Under the pieces are notes generated by a model. The model was not told the DNA's origin and did not search any database. It saw only the letters and a list, made by a program, of their open reading frames with translations. Shown in pieces: positions 20,535 through 31,138 of a DNA stretch of 64,000 nt (positions are counted from its first letter, which is position 1; every line of letters starts with the position of its first letter). The DNA lies in assembly GCA_951394045.1 (NCBI GenBank), contig OX595986.1, forward strand, positions 4,493,534 to 4,557,533, given 5' to 3'. The position numbers and the translations under genes were made by a program. Source of the DNA: Nitzschia sp. DOCU1 (Eukaryota; Bacillariophyta; Bacillariophyceae; Bacillariales; Bacillariaceae).

Positions 20535-21200
20535 CGCTTCCTCTGCGCTAACGCAAACAAATCAACATCCACCATGGCCAGTCGCTCAAACAACCGCCAG
20601 GCTCAAAGGCGAGTTCGAGTCGCAGCTCAAGGACAAGGAGCCCCTGCTCCAGCTGACCCCCCACCACCGCCGCCCGCGGTGAGACGCGGAGGAGTCGAAG
20701 AATCCAAGGAGTCGGAGGAGCCAAACGAGTCGGAAGAGACGAAGCAATCTGAGGAGTCGGACGTCGAAAACCCCCTCGACGAGGAAGTCATCGATGCGTG
20801 GGCTGGATTCAGCCTTACGCCGGGAACCTACCAACCGGCTAGGTTGCTCGACTACATCAAGAAGGAGGATTACTACCACTACAGGGAGGCAACGAAGAAA
20901 CTACAGGAAGAGCTCTACGATGCAAGCCCGGAAGGATTCCAGCAGTTCATGAAGTCGCTGGGTGAGCGAGCGAACGAGTACGGTTGGGATCGCAGTGACG
21001 GTATACTATGGATGAGACCCGGGTTGAACCAGAACCCCCTCAACATCCTCAAGGATTATGGTCAAGTCACGTTGGATCGAGTGAGGGACGTCGCTGAACT
21101 CTTTGTGACCACCAAGACGCGCAAGGCACAGGACGACAGGATGCTCTATGAGTGCCTCAGTAAGTCACTGAGCACAAGCGCGAAGGCGAAGGTGAATCAG

Positions 21201-22103
21201 TCCAGGTTTCCTGCAAACGCAAAAAGTGCGGACTTTGTGACAAAAACAGGTTATGAAGGCCTTCGCATCGCGGAATTCGCGAAAACTGGCATTTTACTTT
21301 GTGACAAAATGGTGGTTTCACCACCGTTTTGTGAGAAAGTCTCTTAGGTACAAATTTTACATACGCGATAGACTTTTTGCCTATTCGGGCCCAAAGATTA
21401 ACACCGCGCCCAAAAATTAGTAAGCCCCCCTTTGCAGCCTCATTGTCTCGCGAAAAAGCACGGCATTCGACTCAATGCGCATTTCGTGGCGACGGCGTCG
21501 TCACATATCCTTCCAGACGACAACTACCGATACTTCAACAGACAAAGAGAGAACGAAGAGGTATGCTGCCCTTCAGGTGGGGTCTTTCTCCTCTCTCTTT
21601 AGAAGAGAAAAGCTATACAAACTTTGCATGCACTCACGCGTTGTTAACCCACGTATTATGAAATCGCGTGTTACAGGTACGAGTGTTCTGAAATCGCGTC
21701 TTATTAAATTGCGTGTTAAAAGCCTCAGTGTTTCGAAACTACGAGTTAACTGTGATAGTGAATACTTAATTCGGAAGCGAACCTCTCGGCCAAATTACGA
21801 GATTCAGCGTCTAATGTGCAAATTTATCGAAGTTTCGTCTAATCAGGTTTTACGAAATCACGTATCACACGCCTCAGTGTTGCGAAACTTCTAGTTAAAG
21901 GTAATAAAAAATATTTAACGTCGGCGCCGGGTGGGGTGGGTCGATTCGGTCATCGCATGGGAAGGCCAAAACTGGCACGAGAAGTGCCGAATGCAGGAAG
22001 CATGCGCGGCAGCACTTTTTTTCGATGTGGTTTCTGCGGAGAAATCGATTTCTCCGCACAAACTTCCGCACTTTTTGCGTTTGCAGGAAACGCCTAGTAC
22101 CAG
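21201..22103. mobile_element. Nested palindrome-rich TIR element inside copia gag (limits approximate)
   Basis: Near-identical 27-bp inverted repeats lie at 21206-21232 (GTTTCCTGCAAACGCAAAAA...) and 22065-22091. The interior has no long open frame but several palindromes: a 12-bp stem at about 21305-21335, GCGGAATTCGCG-type sites near 21270, and a perfect 24-bp palindrome at 22035-22058. It also holds a degenerate internal direct repeat (CCTCAGTGTT.CGAAAC near 21725 and 21870). Exact ends are uncertain; removing 21201-22103 rejoins gag in frame and would leave CAG as a 3-bp duplication. It looks like a non-autonomous DNA transposon (MITE-like); superfamily unknown. Confidence 0.75.
22035..22058. 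repeat. Perfect 24-bp palindrome
   Basis: TGCGGAGAAATC followed by its exact reverse complement, with no spacer, just inside the right terminal inverted repeat of the nested element. It can form a cruciform or hairpin. Confidence 0.9.
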
Positions 22104-23065
22104 GACCTTTATATGTTCCAGAGAACCGAAGATGGGGCCCTTCTCCCGTCTGGTATTGTGTTCCTCAAGATTCTCATCAGAGAGTCATACTTGGACTCAA
22201 ACGCCACCACCGGCATGATCCGAACTAAGCTCTCGAACCTTGACGATTATATCACTCAAGTCGGAAACGACATCCTCAAGTTCAACGCATATGTCCAGAC
22301 GATGGTCGAGGGACTGAACGCACGTGGCGAGACGTCCAGTGACCTCTTATCTCATTTATTTAAGGGATATTCGGCGTGCTCGGACAGTGAGTTCGTTCGC
22401 TACATTGGCGATAAGCAAAGTGACTGGGAAGAAGGGAAGCCTATGACCCCCGAACTCTTAATGGACCTCGCAGCCACGAGGTACAAGATACGAAAAGATA
22501 AGGAGATCTGGGAAGCCCCGAACCCTGAGGTTGAACAAATCATGGCCATGCAGGCCAAGCTGAGCAAGATGCTTAAGAAGAACCGCGAAGGCGGGAACAA
22601 GAAGCCGAAGGCGAAGGAATCCCCGAATCCCATACTTAAGAAGAATGGGAAGTACTCATTGAAGAAGGATAAGCGCCCTAAGTGGCTCGCTGACAATGAA
22701 GATCCAAGAAGGACGAACTCAAGAAAGCTAAGCAGCACAATGGGAAGGATTGGTACTGGTGTGGCGTAACTACTGGCGGCAAATGTGATGGTCGCTGGCG
22801 CTGCCACAAGCCCTCCGAGTGCAAAGGCACTGCTAAGGACAAGAAGAGGTCCTCCAAGGGTGGCGACGACGACGGAGACAAACCGACCAAGAAGACCAAG
22901 ATCAATCCGAAAGCAATCACCATCAACGAGGCAAGAGCCAAGTTGGTAGGTAACTACAAGGATGATGGATACGACACGAGCGACTACGAATACGATGACG
23001 ATGAAACGTCCGAGTCTGCTGATGTCTGATGGGGACGGGTTGGGCTCTATGATGCATGGAACTGT

Positions 23066-26000
23066 ATGAAGGTACACGTAATGTATTTAACACGGATTAT
23101 TCTGTGTATACTCGTGACCTTATTCGTTATCATGTTGGGCCTAACCCCGACGACGCAAGACGCGACGGCAAGCCCAAGGCGTGGGTATGCGCATACCTAT
23201 GTACCAAAGGCACAAAGGTGGAATCGCCTACGGGCGATAAAAGTGTTACTTATAGCTATGCTCACCCAGTGGGGTCAGCGATGGACTCCATGGGAAACGA
23301 CATGGCATGAGTACAAGGCAAGACGTGCCAGGAGGAGGTGGCATCAACATGCGATCAAGGTAGCTACCTTACTAAGGGAAGAGCAGCCGACGAATGATAG
23401 CAAGACACAATGGTGGTGCCGACCACCTCCATGGCATGGATCAAGACAACTACATGTCGAACAAGTTCTCTCAGACACCAGGACGAATTCTGAGGGAGAA
23501 AGGATTCGAGTGAACGTGACGCATTTCGACACCGACGCTGAGTCGAGATCGATAGGAATCGACAATCGATGTAGTGCGTGCATATCGCACGACATAAACG
23601 ACTTCGATGGACCACTTCGAAAGGTCAACCGGGTGATCAAAGGATTCGGAGGACAAAATACCTATGAGGTGTACCAAGGAACAATAGTCTGGCATTGGTA
23701 CGATAACCACGGACAGATTCACAAATTCCGGATTCCGAATTCCTACTACGTACCGAAAGGACACGTTCGACTACTCAGTCCTCAGCACTGGGCACGGACG
23801 CAACTCGGTTCCAAGATCAAGCATGCGGCGGGTACTGGCGAGACTACTACGGCGACCAAATCTACTCTCTTTTGGAACAATGGCGCAAACCAACTTGACG
23901 TCATGATCAGCGAGAGGGACAACTGTGCCACCTTTTATTTGGCACCAGGCTTCAATAAGTTCGCGATATTCTGCCAAGAATGCAGGATTGACTATCACGA
24001 GTCGATTGAGTCCCCAATCCACGCATGCGACACTCAAGTCGTGAGTGACGACGAAGATGACGACATTGACGTCACCGAATCCCCAGACCGGACGACGGTC
24101 AGGCGCAAACCGAGCCTTTGGTCACGACTAACTGGATTACCAATTGGACGGCGACGCGCTCAGGAGGAGGCACGGGACGACACCGAGGCTCCTACTACTA
24201 CTAATTTCAATTTGAATGGACCTACGCGATCTGATACCAAACCACCAGTGGTAATCGAGGAGGAGGAGGATCGGCAGCCTACAACAGCGGCCTCTGAGTT
24301 ACTACGATACCACCACCGTTTTGGTCACGTCAGCTTCGCGAAACTTCAGAACATGGCTAAGCAAAATATCATCCCAAGGCGACTAGCCGAATGCCAAGTA
24401 CCAGCATGCAGTGCGTGTCTATTCGCCAAAGCTACAAGGCGACAGTGGCGCTCGAAGCGACGGCGAGATTGGACTTCTACGAATAATGCGACTGCACCGG
24501 GACAAGTCGTATCAGTCGACCAGCTTGTCTCGCCGGCACCGGGACTCATTGCGCAAATGACTGGAAGACTGACAACGAAGCGATACCGTTACGCAACGGT
24601 TTATGTCGACCAATACTCAGGACTGTCGTACGTTTACTTACAGAAGGCGGCCGACGCGGATGAAACAATAGCCGGTAAGAAGGCGTTTGAGGCATATGCA
24701 AGCCAATTTGGAGTGAAGGTGTTGGCATACCACGCGGATAACGGAATCTTCCGAGCCAATAAGTGGGTAGACGAATGCCGAGCAAATCGGCAGACGCTCA
24801 CCTTCGCGGGAGTCAACGCGCACCATTCGAATGGACTGGCGGAAAGACGCATACGGTCGCTGCAAGACCTAACGAGGTCGCAACTCATACACATGGACAG
24901 ACGATGGAGAATGCAGTCGACAGTGAATCTATGGCCCTACGCGTTACGTATGTCCTGCGATGCCATTAATGAGACGCCCAACTTAAAGCGAAGAGACGGG
25001 CTATCCCCACTGCAATTATTCTCAGGGTCATCGGTCCAAACCAACACTAAACACTGGATGCCATTCGGATGTCCGGTATATGTGTTGGAGAACGCCCTAC
25101 AGACAGGAAAAGGGATACACCATAAGTGGGAGTACCGATCGAAGGTAGGTATATACCTTGGTAGGTCACCATACCATGGAAGGAATGTGGCATTGGTACT
25201 GGATCGAATGACTGGACTAGTATCGCCGCAATTCCACGTGGCATTCGACCCAAGCTTTCGAACAGTAAGGGAAGACGAGTTCCACACCACCTGGCAACAG
25301 AAGGCCGGTTTCCTTGCAACGAAGAAGACGGCGCCATCGACAAAGAAGAAGCGCCCTTCATCAGAGTCTATATTCAGGAGAAACGAGGAACTACAAGAGC
25401 CAGAGGGAGCCCTAGCTAAGGAAACCTCTACTACAACGAGGCCAGCTAAGAGGCGTAAGACGTCGGATCCAGCTAGTGAAGCTGAAGTCCCTGCCACGAA
25501 CGAAGGGGCAGGGAATACTCGAGTACATGCCAATGATAGTCACTTGGCGACACAAGAAGACTCTTCAAGACCAGATCAGTCTGGCCGTCAGCCGGAACGA
25601 ACAACGACGGACAACGAACGGAATGCGACGTCGGACAACGGACAACCAGCGGACGAATCCCGAGCCGACGGGACCCAGCAGACTACTCCGACGCAGATCA
25701 TCGAAGCGATGATGGCTGAACTATCCATAGCCACTGCAGGGGATATACAAGGCGAAATATTTGTTCTACAGGCGATGTTTCCTAACTACGCAGGATCGCC
25801 GGAACTAGACCCACTCCAAGTTTTCAAGGCGACGGCGGATCCGGATACCATGTACCACCACCAGGCGATGAAGGAACCGGATGCGGCGCAATTCAAGAAA
25901 GCGATGCAGAAGGAATGGGACGATCAACTACAGAATGGAAACTTCACGGTCGTTCATCGATCGGAAGTTCGAGAGGGAGTACCAGTACTTCCTGCCGTGT

Positions 26001-27445
26001 GGCAAATGAAGCGCAAGCGTGACATTCGAACGAGACAAATCAAGAAGTACAAGGCACGACTCAACATCGATGGGTCACGGATGAAGTACGGACAGCATTA
26101 TGACCAGACATATGCCCCTGTCGCGAGCTGGAATTCCATTAGGACCTTATTGATACTTTCGGCGCTCCACAATTGGCACACGCGGCAGATCGACTACGTA
26201 CTAGCGTTTCCCCAAGCGCCCGTCGAGAGGGAGATCTACATGGAGATACCACGAGGATTCAGCATTCGAGAAGGGAACACCAAGGACTATGTATTGCGAC
26301 TACATAGGAACGTATATGGCCAAAAGCAATCGAGTCGTGTTTGGTATAAGTACCTTTCGGACATTCTCATCAACAAGGTGGGATTCAAACGATCCGAAGT
26401 AGACGAGTGCGTGTTCTATCGCGGCAACGTGATGTACGTACTTTACACCGACGATTCGATCCTTGCTGGACCCGACCTAGACGAGGTGAACAAGGCGATA
26501 GAAGACATCAAGCGCGCCAAACTCAACATCACGATCGAAGGCGATATCCAAGACTTTCTAGGCGTCAACATTGACAGGAAACCGGATGGATCGATTCATT
26601 TGACCCAACCTCATTTAATCGATCAAATCATGCAGGACCTCAAGATGCCGGAGAACACGGGTTCGCGAACGACACCAGCTGCATCATCAAAGTTATTGTC
26701 AAGACATTCCAAATCGGATGACTTTGACAACTCGTTCAATTATCGATCGGTCATCGGTAAGTTGAATTATCTCGAAAACGGTTCTCGACCAGACATTGCG
26801 TACATAACACATCAATGCGCGAGATTCTCCACCTGCCCTAAGAAGGAGCATGGAGAAGCGATTCGCTGGGTTGCACGCTATCTGAAGGGAACAAGGGATA
26901 AAGGCATGATTCTGAAACCTACGACAGAACGAGGGTTGGAAGTCTTTGTCGACGCAGATTTTGCAGGAAATTGGGACCAAGACGAAACGGATGATAGAGA
27001 CAAGGCGCGATCCAGGCATGGCTACCTAATTATGTATGCCGGATGTCCAATCCTCTGGAAATCGCAACTTCAAACAGAGGTAGCACTATCGAGCACGGAA
27101 AGCGAATACACGGGCATTTCCTACGCGCTACGAGACGCAATTCCAATCATCAGCCTATTTAAGGAAATGCTAAGCGAAGGCATACCAATCGACGCGACAG
27201 CAGCAAGGGTACATTGCAGGGTATTCGAGGACAATACTGGAGCATTGGAGATTGCGAAGGTAGCAAAGTTCCGACCAAGAACGAAGCACCTTAATTGCAG
27301 GCTACACCACTTCAGATCATACGTCGACAATGGCGAGATCTCAATCCACAAGATTGATACCTTGGAGCAACCAGCAGACCTGTTGACGAAGCCGCTAAAC
27401 GAAGACGCTGTCGCAAAGTTCCGAAAGATGATAATGGGATGGTAG
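23066..27445 (+). CDS. copia pol polyprotein (protease, integrase, reverse transcriptase, RNase H)
   Basis: A 1,459-residue open frame. After a protease region (FDTDAESRSIGIDN) come the integrase zinc finger (HHRFGH...CxxC), the integrase core with VDQ, ADNG and HHSNGLAERR carrying the D,D,E residues, then an acidic low-complexity linker. Reverse transcriptase follows (KARLNIDGS, TYAPVAS, QIDYVLAF, and YTDD at residues 1127-1130 where copia usually has YVDD), and RNase H (VDADFAGNW, SSTESEYTG, TKHLNCRLHHFR). The frame is the same as the gag zinc-knuckle frame and lies 36 bp after its stop. The first 25 residues are oddly hydrophobic, so the true start of the polyprotein may differ. Confidence 0.92.
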   Translation: MKVHVMYLTRIILCILVTLFVIMLGLTPTTQDATASPRRGYAHTYVPKAQRWNRLRAIKVLLIAMLTQWGQRWTPWETTWHEYKARRARRRWHQHAIKVATLLREEQPTNDSKTQWWCRPPPWHGSRQLHVEQVLSDTRTNSEGERIRVNVTHFDTDAESRSIGIDNRCSACISHDINDFDGPLRKVNRVIKGFGGQNTYEVYQGTIVWHWYDNHGQIHKFRIPNSYYVPKGHVRLLSPQHWARTQLGSKIKHAAGTGETTTATKSTLFWNNGANQLDVMISERDNCATFYLAPGFNKFAIFCQECRIDYHESIESPIHACDTQVVSDDEDDDIDVTESPDRTTVRRKPSLWSRLTGLPIGRRRAQEEARDDTEAPTTTNFNLNGPTRSDTKPPVVIEEEEDRQPTTAASELLRYHHRFGHVSFAKLQNMAKQNIIPRRLAECQVPACSACLFAKATRRQWRSKRRRDWTSTNNATAPGQVVSVDQLVSPAPGLIAQMTGRLTTKRYRYATVYVDQYSGLSYVYLQKAADADETIAGKKAFEAYASQFGVKVLAYHADNGIFRANKWVDECRANRQTLTFAGVNAHHSNGLAERRIRSLQDLTRSQLIHMDRRWRMQSTVNLWPYALRMSCDAINETPNLKRRDGLSPLQLFSGSSVQTNTKHWMPFGCPVYVLENALQTGKGIHHKWEYRSKVGIYLGRSPYHGRNVALVLDRMTGLVSPQFHVAFDPSFRTVREDEFHTTWQQKAGFLATKKTAPSTKKKRPSSESIFRRNEELQEPEGALAKETSTTTRPAKRRKTSDPASEAEVPATNEGAGNTRVHANDSHLATQEDSSRPDQSGRQPERTTTDNERNATSDNGQPADESRADGTQQTTPTQIIEAMMAELSIATAGDIQGEIFVLQAMFPNYAGSPELDPLQVFKATADPDTMYHHQAMKEPDAAQFKKAMQKEWDDQLQNGNFTVVHRSEVREGVPVLPAVWQMKRKRDIRTRQIKKYKARLNIDGSRMKYGQHYDQTYAPVASWNSIRTLLILSALHNWHTRQIDYVLAFPQAPVEREIYMEIPRGFSIREGNTKDYVLRLHRNVYGQKQSSRVWYKYLSDILINKVGFKRSEVDECVFYRGNVMYVLYTDDSILAGPDLDEVNKAIEDIKRAKLNITIEGDIQDFLGVNIDRKPDGSIHLTQPHLIDQIMQDLKMPENTGSRTTPAASSKLLSRHSKSDDFDNSFNYRSVIGKLNYLENGSRPDIAYITHQCARFSTCPKKEHGEAIRWVARYLKGTRDKGMILKPTTERGLEVFVDADFAGNWDQDETDDRDKARSRHGYLIMYAGCPILWKSQLQTEVALSSTESEYTGISYALRDAIPIISLFKEMLSEGIPIDATAARVHCRVFEDNTGALEIAKVAKFRPRTKHLNCRLHHFRSYVDNGEISIHKIDTLEQPADLLTKPLNEDAVAKFRKMIMGW

Positions 27446-27469
27446 GAGGCGACTCGACTCATGGCAATC

Positions 27470-27480
27470 AAAAGAGGGAG
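27470..27480 (+). promoter_or_regulatory. Polypurine tract of the copia element
   Basis: AAAAGAGGGAG immediately before the 3' LTR, the position and composition expected for priming plus-strand DNA synthesis. Confidence 0.8.
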
Positions 27481-27794
27481 TGTTCGATTACGGCGATTCG
27501 AATGGATGGTTTGAAGACCATTCGTACGAGTCGACTAGTGACTCGAATCGACTGAGGCTCACGACTCAGTACTACTCGCAGAACGACTAGGATCCGGAAG
27601 AAAGATAGTCTTGCGGAAGCGACAAGATCGTAAAGACTTCCGTCAAGACTCAGACTAGCTTCCGCAAGATCAAGAAACGCACGATCGAAAGATCGCAAGA
27701 TTAGAAAGTAGATGCTCAAACGAGCTCATAATACTAAGAACCAAACGTTCTAAAAGCAAGCCCATAACCTGTTTACGAACCGGTTATTTCAACA
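27481..27794 (+). repeat. 3' LTR of the copia element
   Basis: Partner of 20221-20534 (2 of 314 bases differ). Followed at 27795-27800 by the target repeat GAGGTC. Its end is 249 bp upstream of the DRG1 start codon, so it may contribute to that promoter region. Confidence 0.95.
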
Positions 27795-28043
27795 GAGGTC
27801 CCTTCTACGTTGATTATGGACCTCCCTCGCATACGTCATTCCTTCTTCGCTCTCGCTCGCTCGAGCGAATACTCGACCAAGACGATTGATGGTGTGACGG
27901 GAGACGGCAGACCGAGAGGATCTCGCGATGGAAATCGATGGACGATGACGATGGTGGGATGTGAATGCCCGCCCCGTTGTCATTCAAGCTTGTGATCCTT
28001 TGTCATTTCGTAGTATCCGTTTCTATTGTAGCGACTCGCCATC

Positions 28044-29259
28044 ATGTCTGACGCAGCTGGAATTCAAGCGAAAATCGATGAGTTGGAGGCCGAAATGGCC
28101 CGAACGCAAAAGAACAAGGCCACCAACTATCACTTGGGGACTCTCAAGGCCAAGATTGCCAAGCTCAAATCAGAGCTCATCAATGGGCCTGGAGGAAAGT
28201 CAGCGGGGACCAAGAACGCGGAGCGAGGATTTGATGTCTCGAAAAGTGGAGACACGCGCATTGGACTGGTCGGCTTTCCGTCCGTAGGCAAATCCACTTT
28301 GTTGACGTCGCTGACGGGAACTCGATCCGAAGCAGCGGCGTATGAGTTTACGACTTTGACGTGCATTCCAGGCACCATGAAGTACAAGGGCGCAAGGATT
28401 CAAGTACTGGATTTGCCAGGAATTATTGAAGGAGCCGCGGATGGACGTGGACGAGGACGGCAGGTAATTGGAACTGCCAAATCGTGCAATTTGATTCTCA
28501 TTGTCTTGGACAGTGGCAAGCCTGTCACGCACAAGAAGATTATTGAACAAGAACTTTACAACTTTAATATTCGAATCAATCAGCAACCGCCAGATGTCAA
28601 ATTTATCAAGAAAGACAAGGGAGGAATCGGCTACCAAGAAACAGTCATGCAGACCAAAGGAATGAACGCGGAAGTGGCTCGAGTGATCTGCAAAGAATAC
28701 AAGGTGTCTTGTGCAGAGATTATTATGCGAGAAGACGTTACAGTCGATCAATTTATTGACGTCCTTGAAGGGAATCGAACCTACATTCCTGTCTTGTACG
28801 TCTTTAATAAGATTGATTCGATCACCATTGAAGAATTGGATATTCTGGATCAACTGCCGGTGAGTTAGTTGTGTATTCTTTGGCTCGTAGTGTCGTTGTT
28901 TCATCTAACAATGGCAACTTTTCCTTTCTTTTGTCGCTGTGCAGAATTACGTCCCGATTTCGTCGCAACACAAGTGGAACATGGAGGGGCTCATGGAAGA
29001 AATTTGGACTCGATGCCACATGATTCGTATCTACACCAAACCACAGGGTCAAATGCCGGATTACGACGAGCCCGTGATTTTGCATTCCGAAAGTAATCCA
29101 ACGGTGGAAGAATTTTGTAATCGATTACACAGAGGTATCATGGCGGACTTTAACTTTGCCTGGGTATGGGGGCGGTCGGCCAAGCATCAGCCGCAACGTT
29201 GTGGAAAGGAACATCAGCTTTGTGACGAGGATATTGTACAAATCGTTAAGAAAGTGTAA
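28044..29259 (+). CDS. DRG1: Developmentally regulated GTP-binding protein 1 (DRG1), two exons
   Basis: OBG/DRG-class translational GTPase acting on ribosomes. Exons 28044-28859 and 28945-29259 (intron 28860-28944, GTGAGT...CAG, phase 0) give 376 residues, close to the usual length of about 367. Motifs in order: N-terminal helical domain, G1 [12 protein letters not shown]2-containing [12 protein letters not shown]3 [19 protein letters not shown], the inserted S5D2L-type region with KKDKGG, G4 NKID, and a C-terminal TGS domain starting at [13 protein letters not shown] and ending [16 protein letters not shown] and the KKDKGG stretch favour DRG1 over DRG2. The gene is tail to tail with eIF3e. 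Confidence 0.93.
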
Positions 29260-29298
29260 TGAATGTACCGCTATTACCTGCTCTGGTAATGTTGTAGG

Positions 29299-29562
29299 AC
29301 ATTTGTAGCAAACTGTAGACTACAGGGCTGGGCGTTCGCAACAAGAAATGGAGCTACAAGGTGGTGTACTATGTGGCATTCTAGTATTCAGTAATTCTAG
29401 TCTTCTCGAGCCGCCTTTTCTCTTTTCGACACATTTGTAGCAAACTGTAGACTACAAGGCTGGGCGTTCGCAACAAAAAATGGAGCTACGAGGTGGTGTA
29501 CTATGTGGCATTCTAGTATTCAGTAATTCTAGTCTTCTCGAGCCGCCTTTTCTCTCTTCGAC
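29299..29562. repeat. 132-bp tandem duplication covering the 3' end of the eIF3e gene
   Basis: Two adjacent copies, 29299-29430 and 29431-29562, differ at about four positions. The copy nearer the gene holds the functional last codons and stop of eIF3e. The outer copy carries a second version of the same last codons (KAARED-stop) that now lies in the 3' flank. Confidence 0.92.
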
Positions 29563-31138
29563 CGTTCCTTTCGGGCTTCATTCAATAAATTGTTCAAATT
29601 CTGTACCAACGTTGCGCTTCGAACGTTCAAGTCTCGTGTGCGTTCCATGACCTGCTCATATACATTCTGTACACTACCACCCATGACAACGCAACCTTCC
29701 TGTGAGTCAATCTTGGCATCCAAATCGGCATTTCGAATCAAATCCACAATCCAACGTTCCGCTTCATCTTGGTTCATGGCCAGCTTGGTACCCAGTGCAC
29801 TCAAATCAATCTTGTTGTGAATACGGCAGTAGTTCTCAAACACAAAGACTCGAGCTTCTTCCATGAAAAGCTTGGTTTGTCGGCACAAAAAGAAGTCTGA
29901 ATTCAATACTTTCTCGCATTCCTGAAGCTTGGTTTGCGCCGACTCGAAATCAAACTTGACGCAGAGACAATTGACAAACTCGACAATTGGATCTGTGTAG
30001 TCACAATCTTGCATGACATTGATGAGGGACTTCATAAGGCGGCGGGCTTCCGAGTTGGAACTGGCCGCAGCCTTTTTGGTGATGCGGCGCTTGCAGAGCA
30101 AGACGGCCGCTGTCAAGTATCGAAGCAAGTGGGGCGCATTGGTCGTAATAGCTTGCTTGTATCGTTCCGTGTGAAAGAGTTCCACTAGTTGCTCCAGTCC
30201 TCCCTTGGAAGAGTTGTTCCAGTAGACGAACAACGCCCAGTGTAGCAACCACGTCCGTTGCGACAGAGCTTTGAGCGCCGTCATCTTGTTGGAAGAGACC
30301 ATGCTTTCAATGGACGCTTTGACGGCATCCACCGCCACGCTGGCAGCAACCCAGTCTTCCACAAGAATATCGCAAGAAAGCTTTCCCCACAAGACTTGGA
30401 GCAATCCATCATTAACATACTTGAGATAGTAGATGGTGGGATTGCCAACATCTTCCTTCTTCTCGTCCTTCTTGTTGTTGCCACTGTACGCAAGCAATTC
30501 TTCATCTTCCGCGGTGCCCGCCTTGGATGCCGGCGGCTTGGCATACAACGAAATGTAACTTGCCAGCATGTTGCGAGCCGCTTGATAATCACCACAATCA
30601 AACTTGAACTTTGCCAGTTCTCGGTACGTTTCCACCATTTCTTTGGTGACATTTAACTCGGGAGTCCCGGCCAAGCCATCGACGCTCCACTTGCCACTAG
30701 CTTGCAATTTGTTCTAGAGGGAAAGAAACGAGAAGGCTGAGAAAACGGGGATTTTCCACGCAATATCTCGAGCAGATTCCAAATGTCATTTCTTACCTTT
30801 TCTTCTTCGTTGCTGCACAATTCATGCAAGGCTTTGCATCCCTTCTCGAGTTCTTCCAATCGCTGGTACACGCTGGTCTTTTGCTCTTGCATTTCCGCCG
30901 GAATCTCCATTTCCGGGTGCACCGTCTTGTAAATATCCATGGCATAGTCCACCATATGCGTCGGCCTCAACAAGGCCAAACGAGCTGTCGCTACATCCAG
31001 AGTGGAATAAGTCACGCTTCCCTCGGCAATGAGTCCGTCGACATACTCCAACAAGGGAAACATCATGTGACGATCCAAGTACGGAGAAATCTTGGACGTC
31101 AAGTCCCACTGCTCCAAGCCTTCTGTTGTTGCTGTCAT
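29529..31138 (-). CDS. EIF3E: Translation initiation factor eIF3 subunit e (INT6), two exons
   Basis: Subunit of the eIF3 scaffold that binds the 40S ribosome. Exons 31138-30797 and 30713-29529 (intron 30714-30796, GTAAGA...TAG, phase 0) give 508 residues; human eIF3e has 445, and the excess is largely charged linker. The N-terminus WDLTSKISPYLDRHMMFPLLEY is the eIF3e signature. A helical PCI region follows (YLTAAVLLCKRR, DPIVEFVNCL), with winged-helix features near the end (IHNKIDLSALGTKLAM, EAERWIVDLIRNA, DAKIDSQEGCVVMG). The C-terminus is a basic helix (ERSKREKAARED). It is convergent with DRG1 and divergent from the membrane-protein gene. Confidence 0.93.

Larger units (their letters stand above)
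20574..23029 (+). pseudogene. copia gag, interrupted by a TIR insertion and a one-base frameshift
   Basis: Capsid/nucleocapsid gene. The ATG at 20574 is followed by a Pro-rich, then Glu/Ser-rich stretch and a capsid-like helical region up to about 21200. There a hairpin-rich insertion starts. The same frame resumes near 22104 and runs with typical gag helices (MVEGLNARGE, LLMDLAATRYKIRK) to a stop at 22769. The zinc-knuckle region (WYWCG...KC...RCHKPSEC) lies in a different frame, from about 22706 to a stop at 23027-23029. One missing base in the CC at 22704-22705 would explain the shift. Both defects together make an intact gag product unlikely. Confidence 0.85.
20221..27794 (+). mobile_element. 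Ty1/copia LTR retrotransposon, recent insertion, gag disrupted
   Basis: A 7,574-bp element bounded by two 314-bp LTRs (20221-20534, 27481-27794) that begin TGTT and end AACA. The LTRs differ at two positions by my count, so insertion was recent. The host repeat GAGGTC lies directly outside both ends (20215-20220 and 27795-27800). The order gag - protease - integrase - reverse transcriptase - RNase H is the copia order. A polypurine tract (AAAAGAGGGAG, 27470-27480) abuts the right LTR. I could not assign the primer-binding site after the left LTR. gag is interrupted by a second transposon and a frameshift, while pol is open over 1,459 codons. Confidence 0.95.

Noticed and set aside
21206..22103. 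Reading the gag interruption as an intron (GT...AG limits available)
   Set aside because: Joining at the available GT and AG sites puts the two gag halves out of frame, while terminal inverted repeats point to a transposon.
22690..22720. Programmed -1 frameshift between gag frames
   Set aside because: No X XXY YYZ slippery heptamer is present at the shift; a single-base deletion is simpler.
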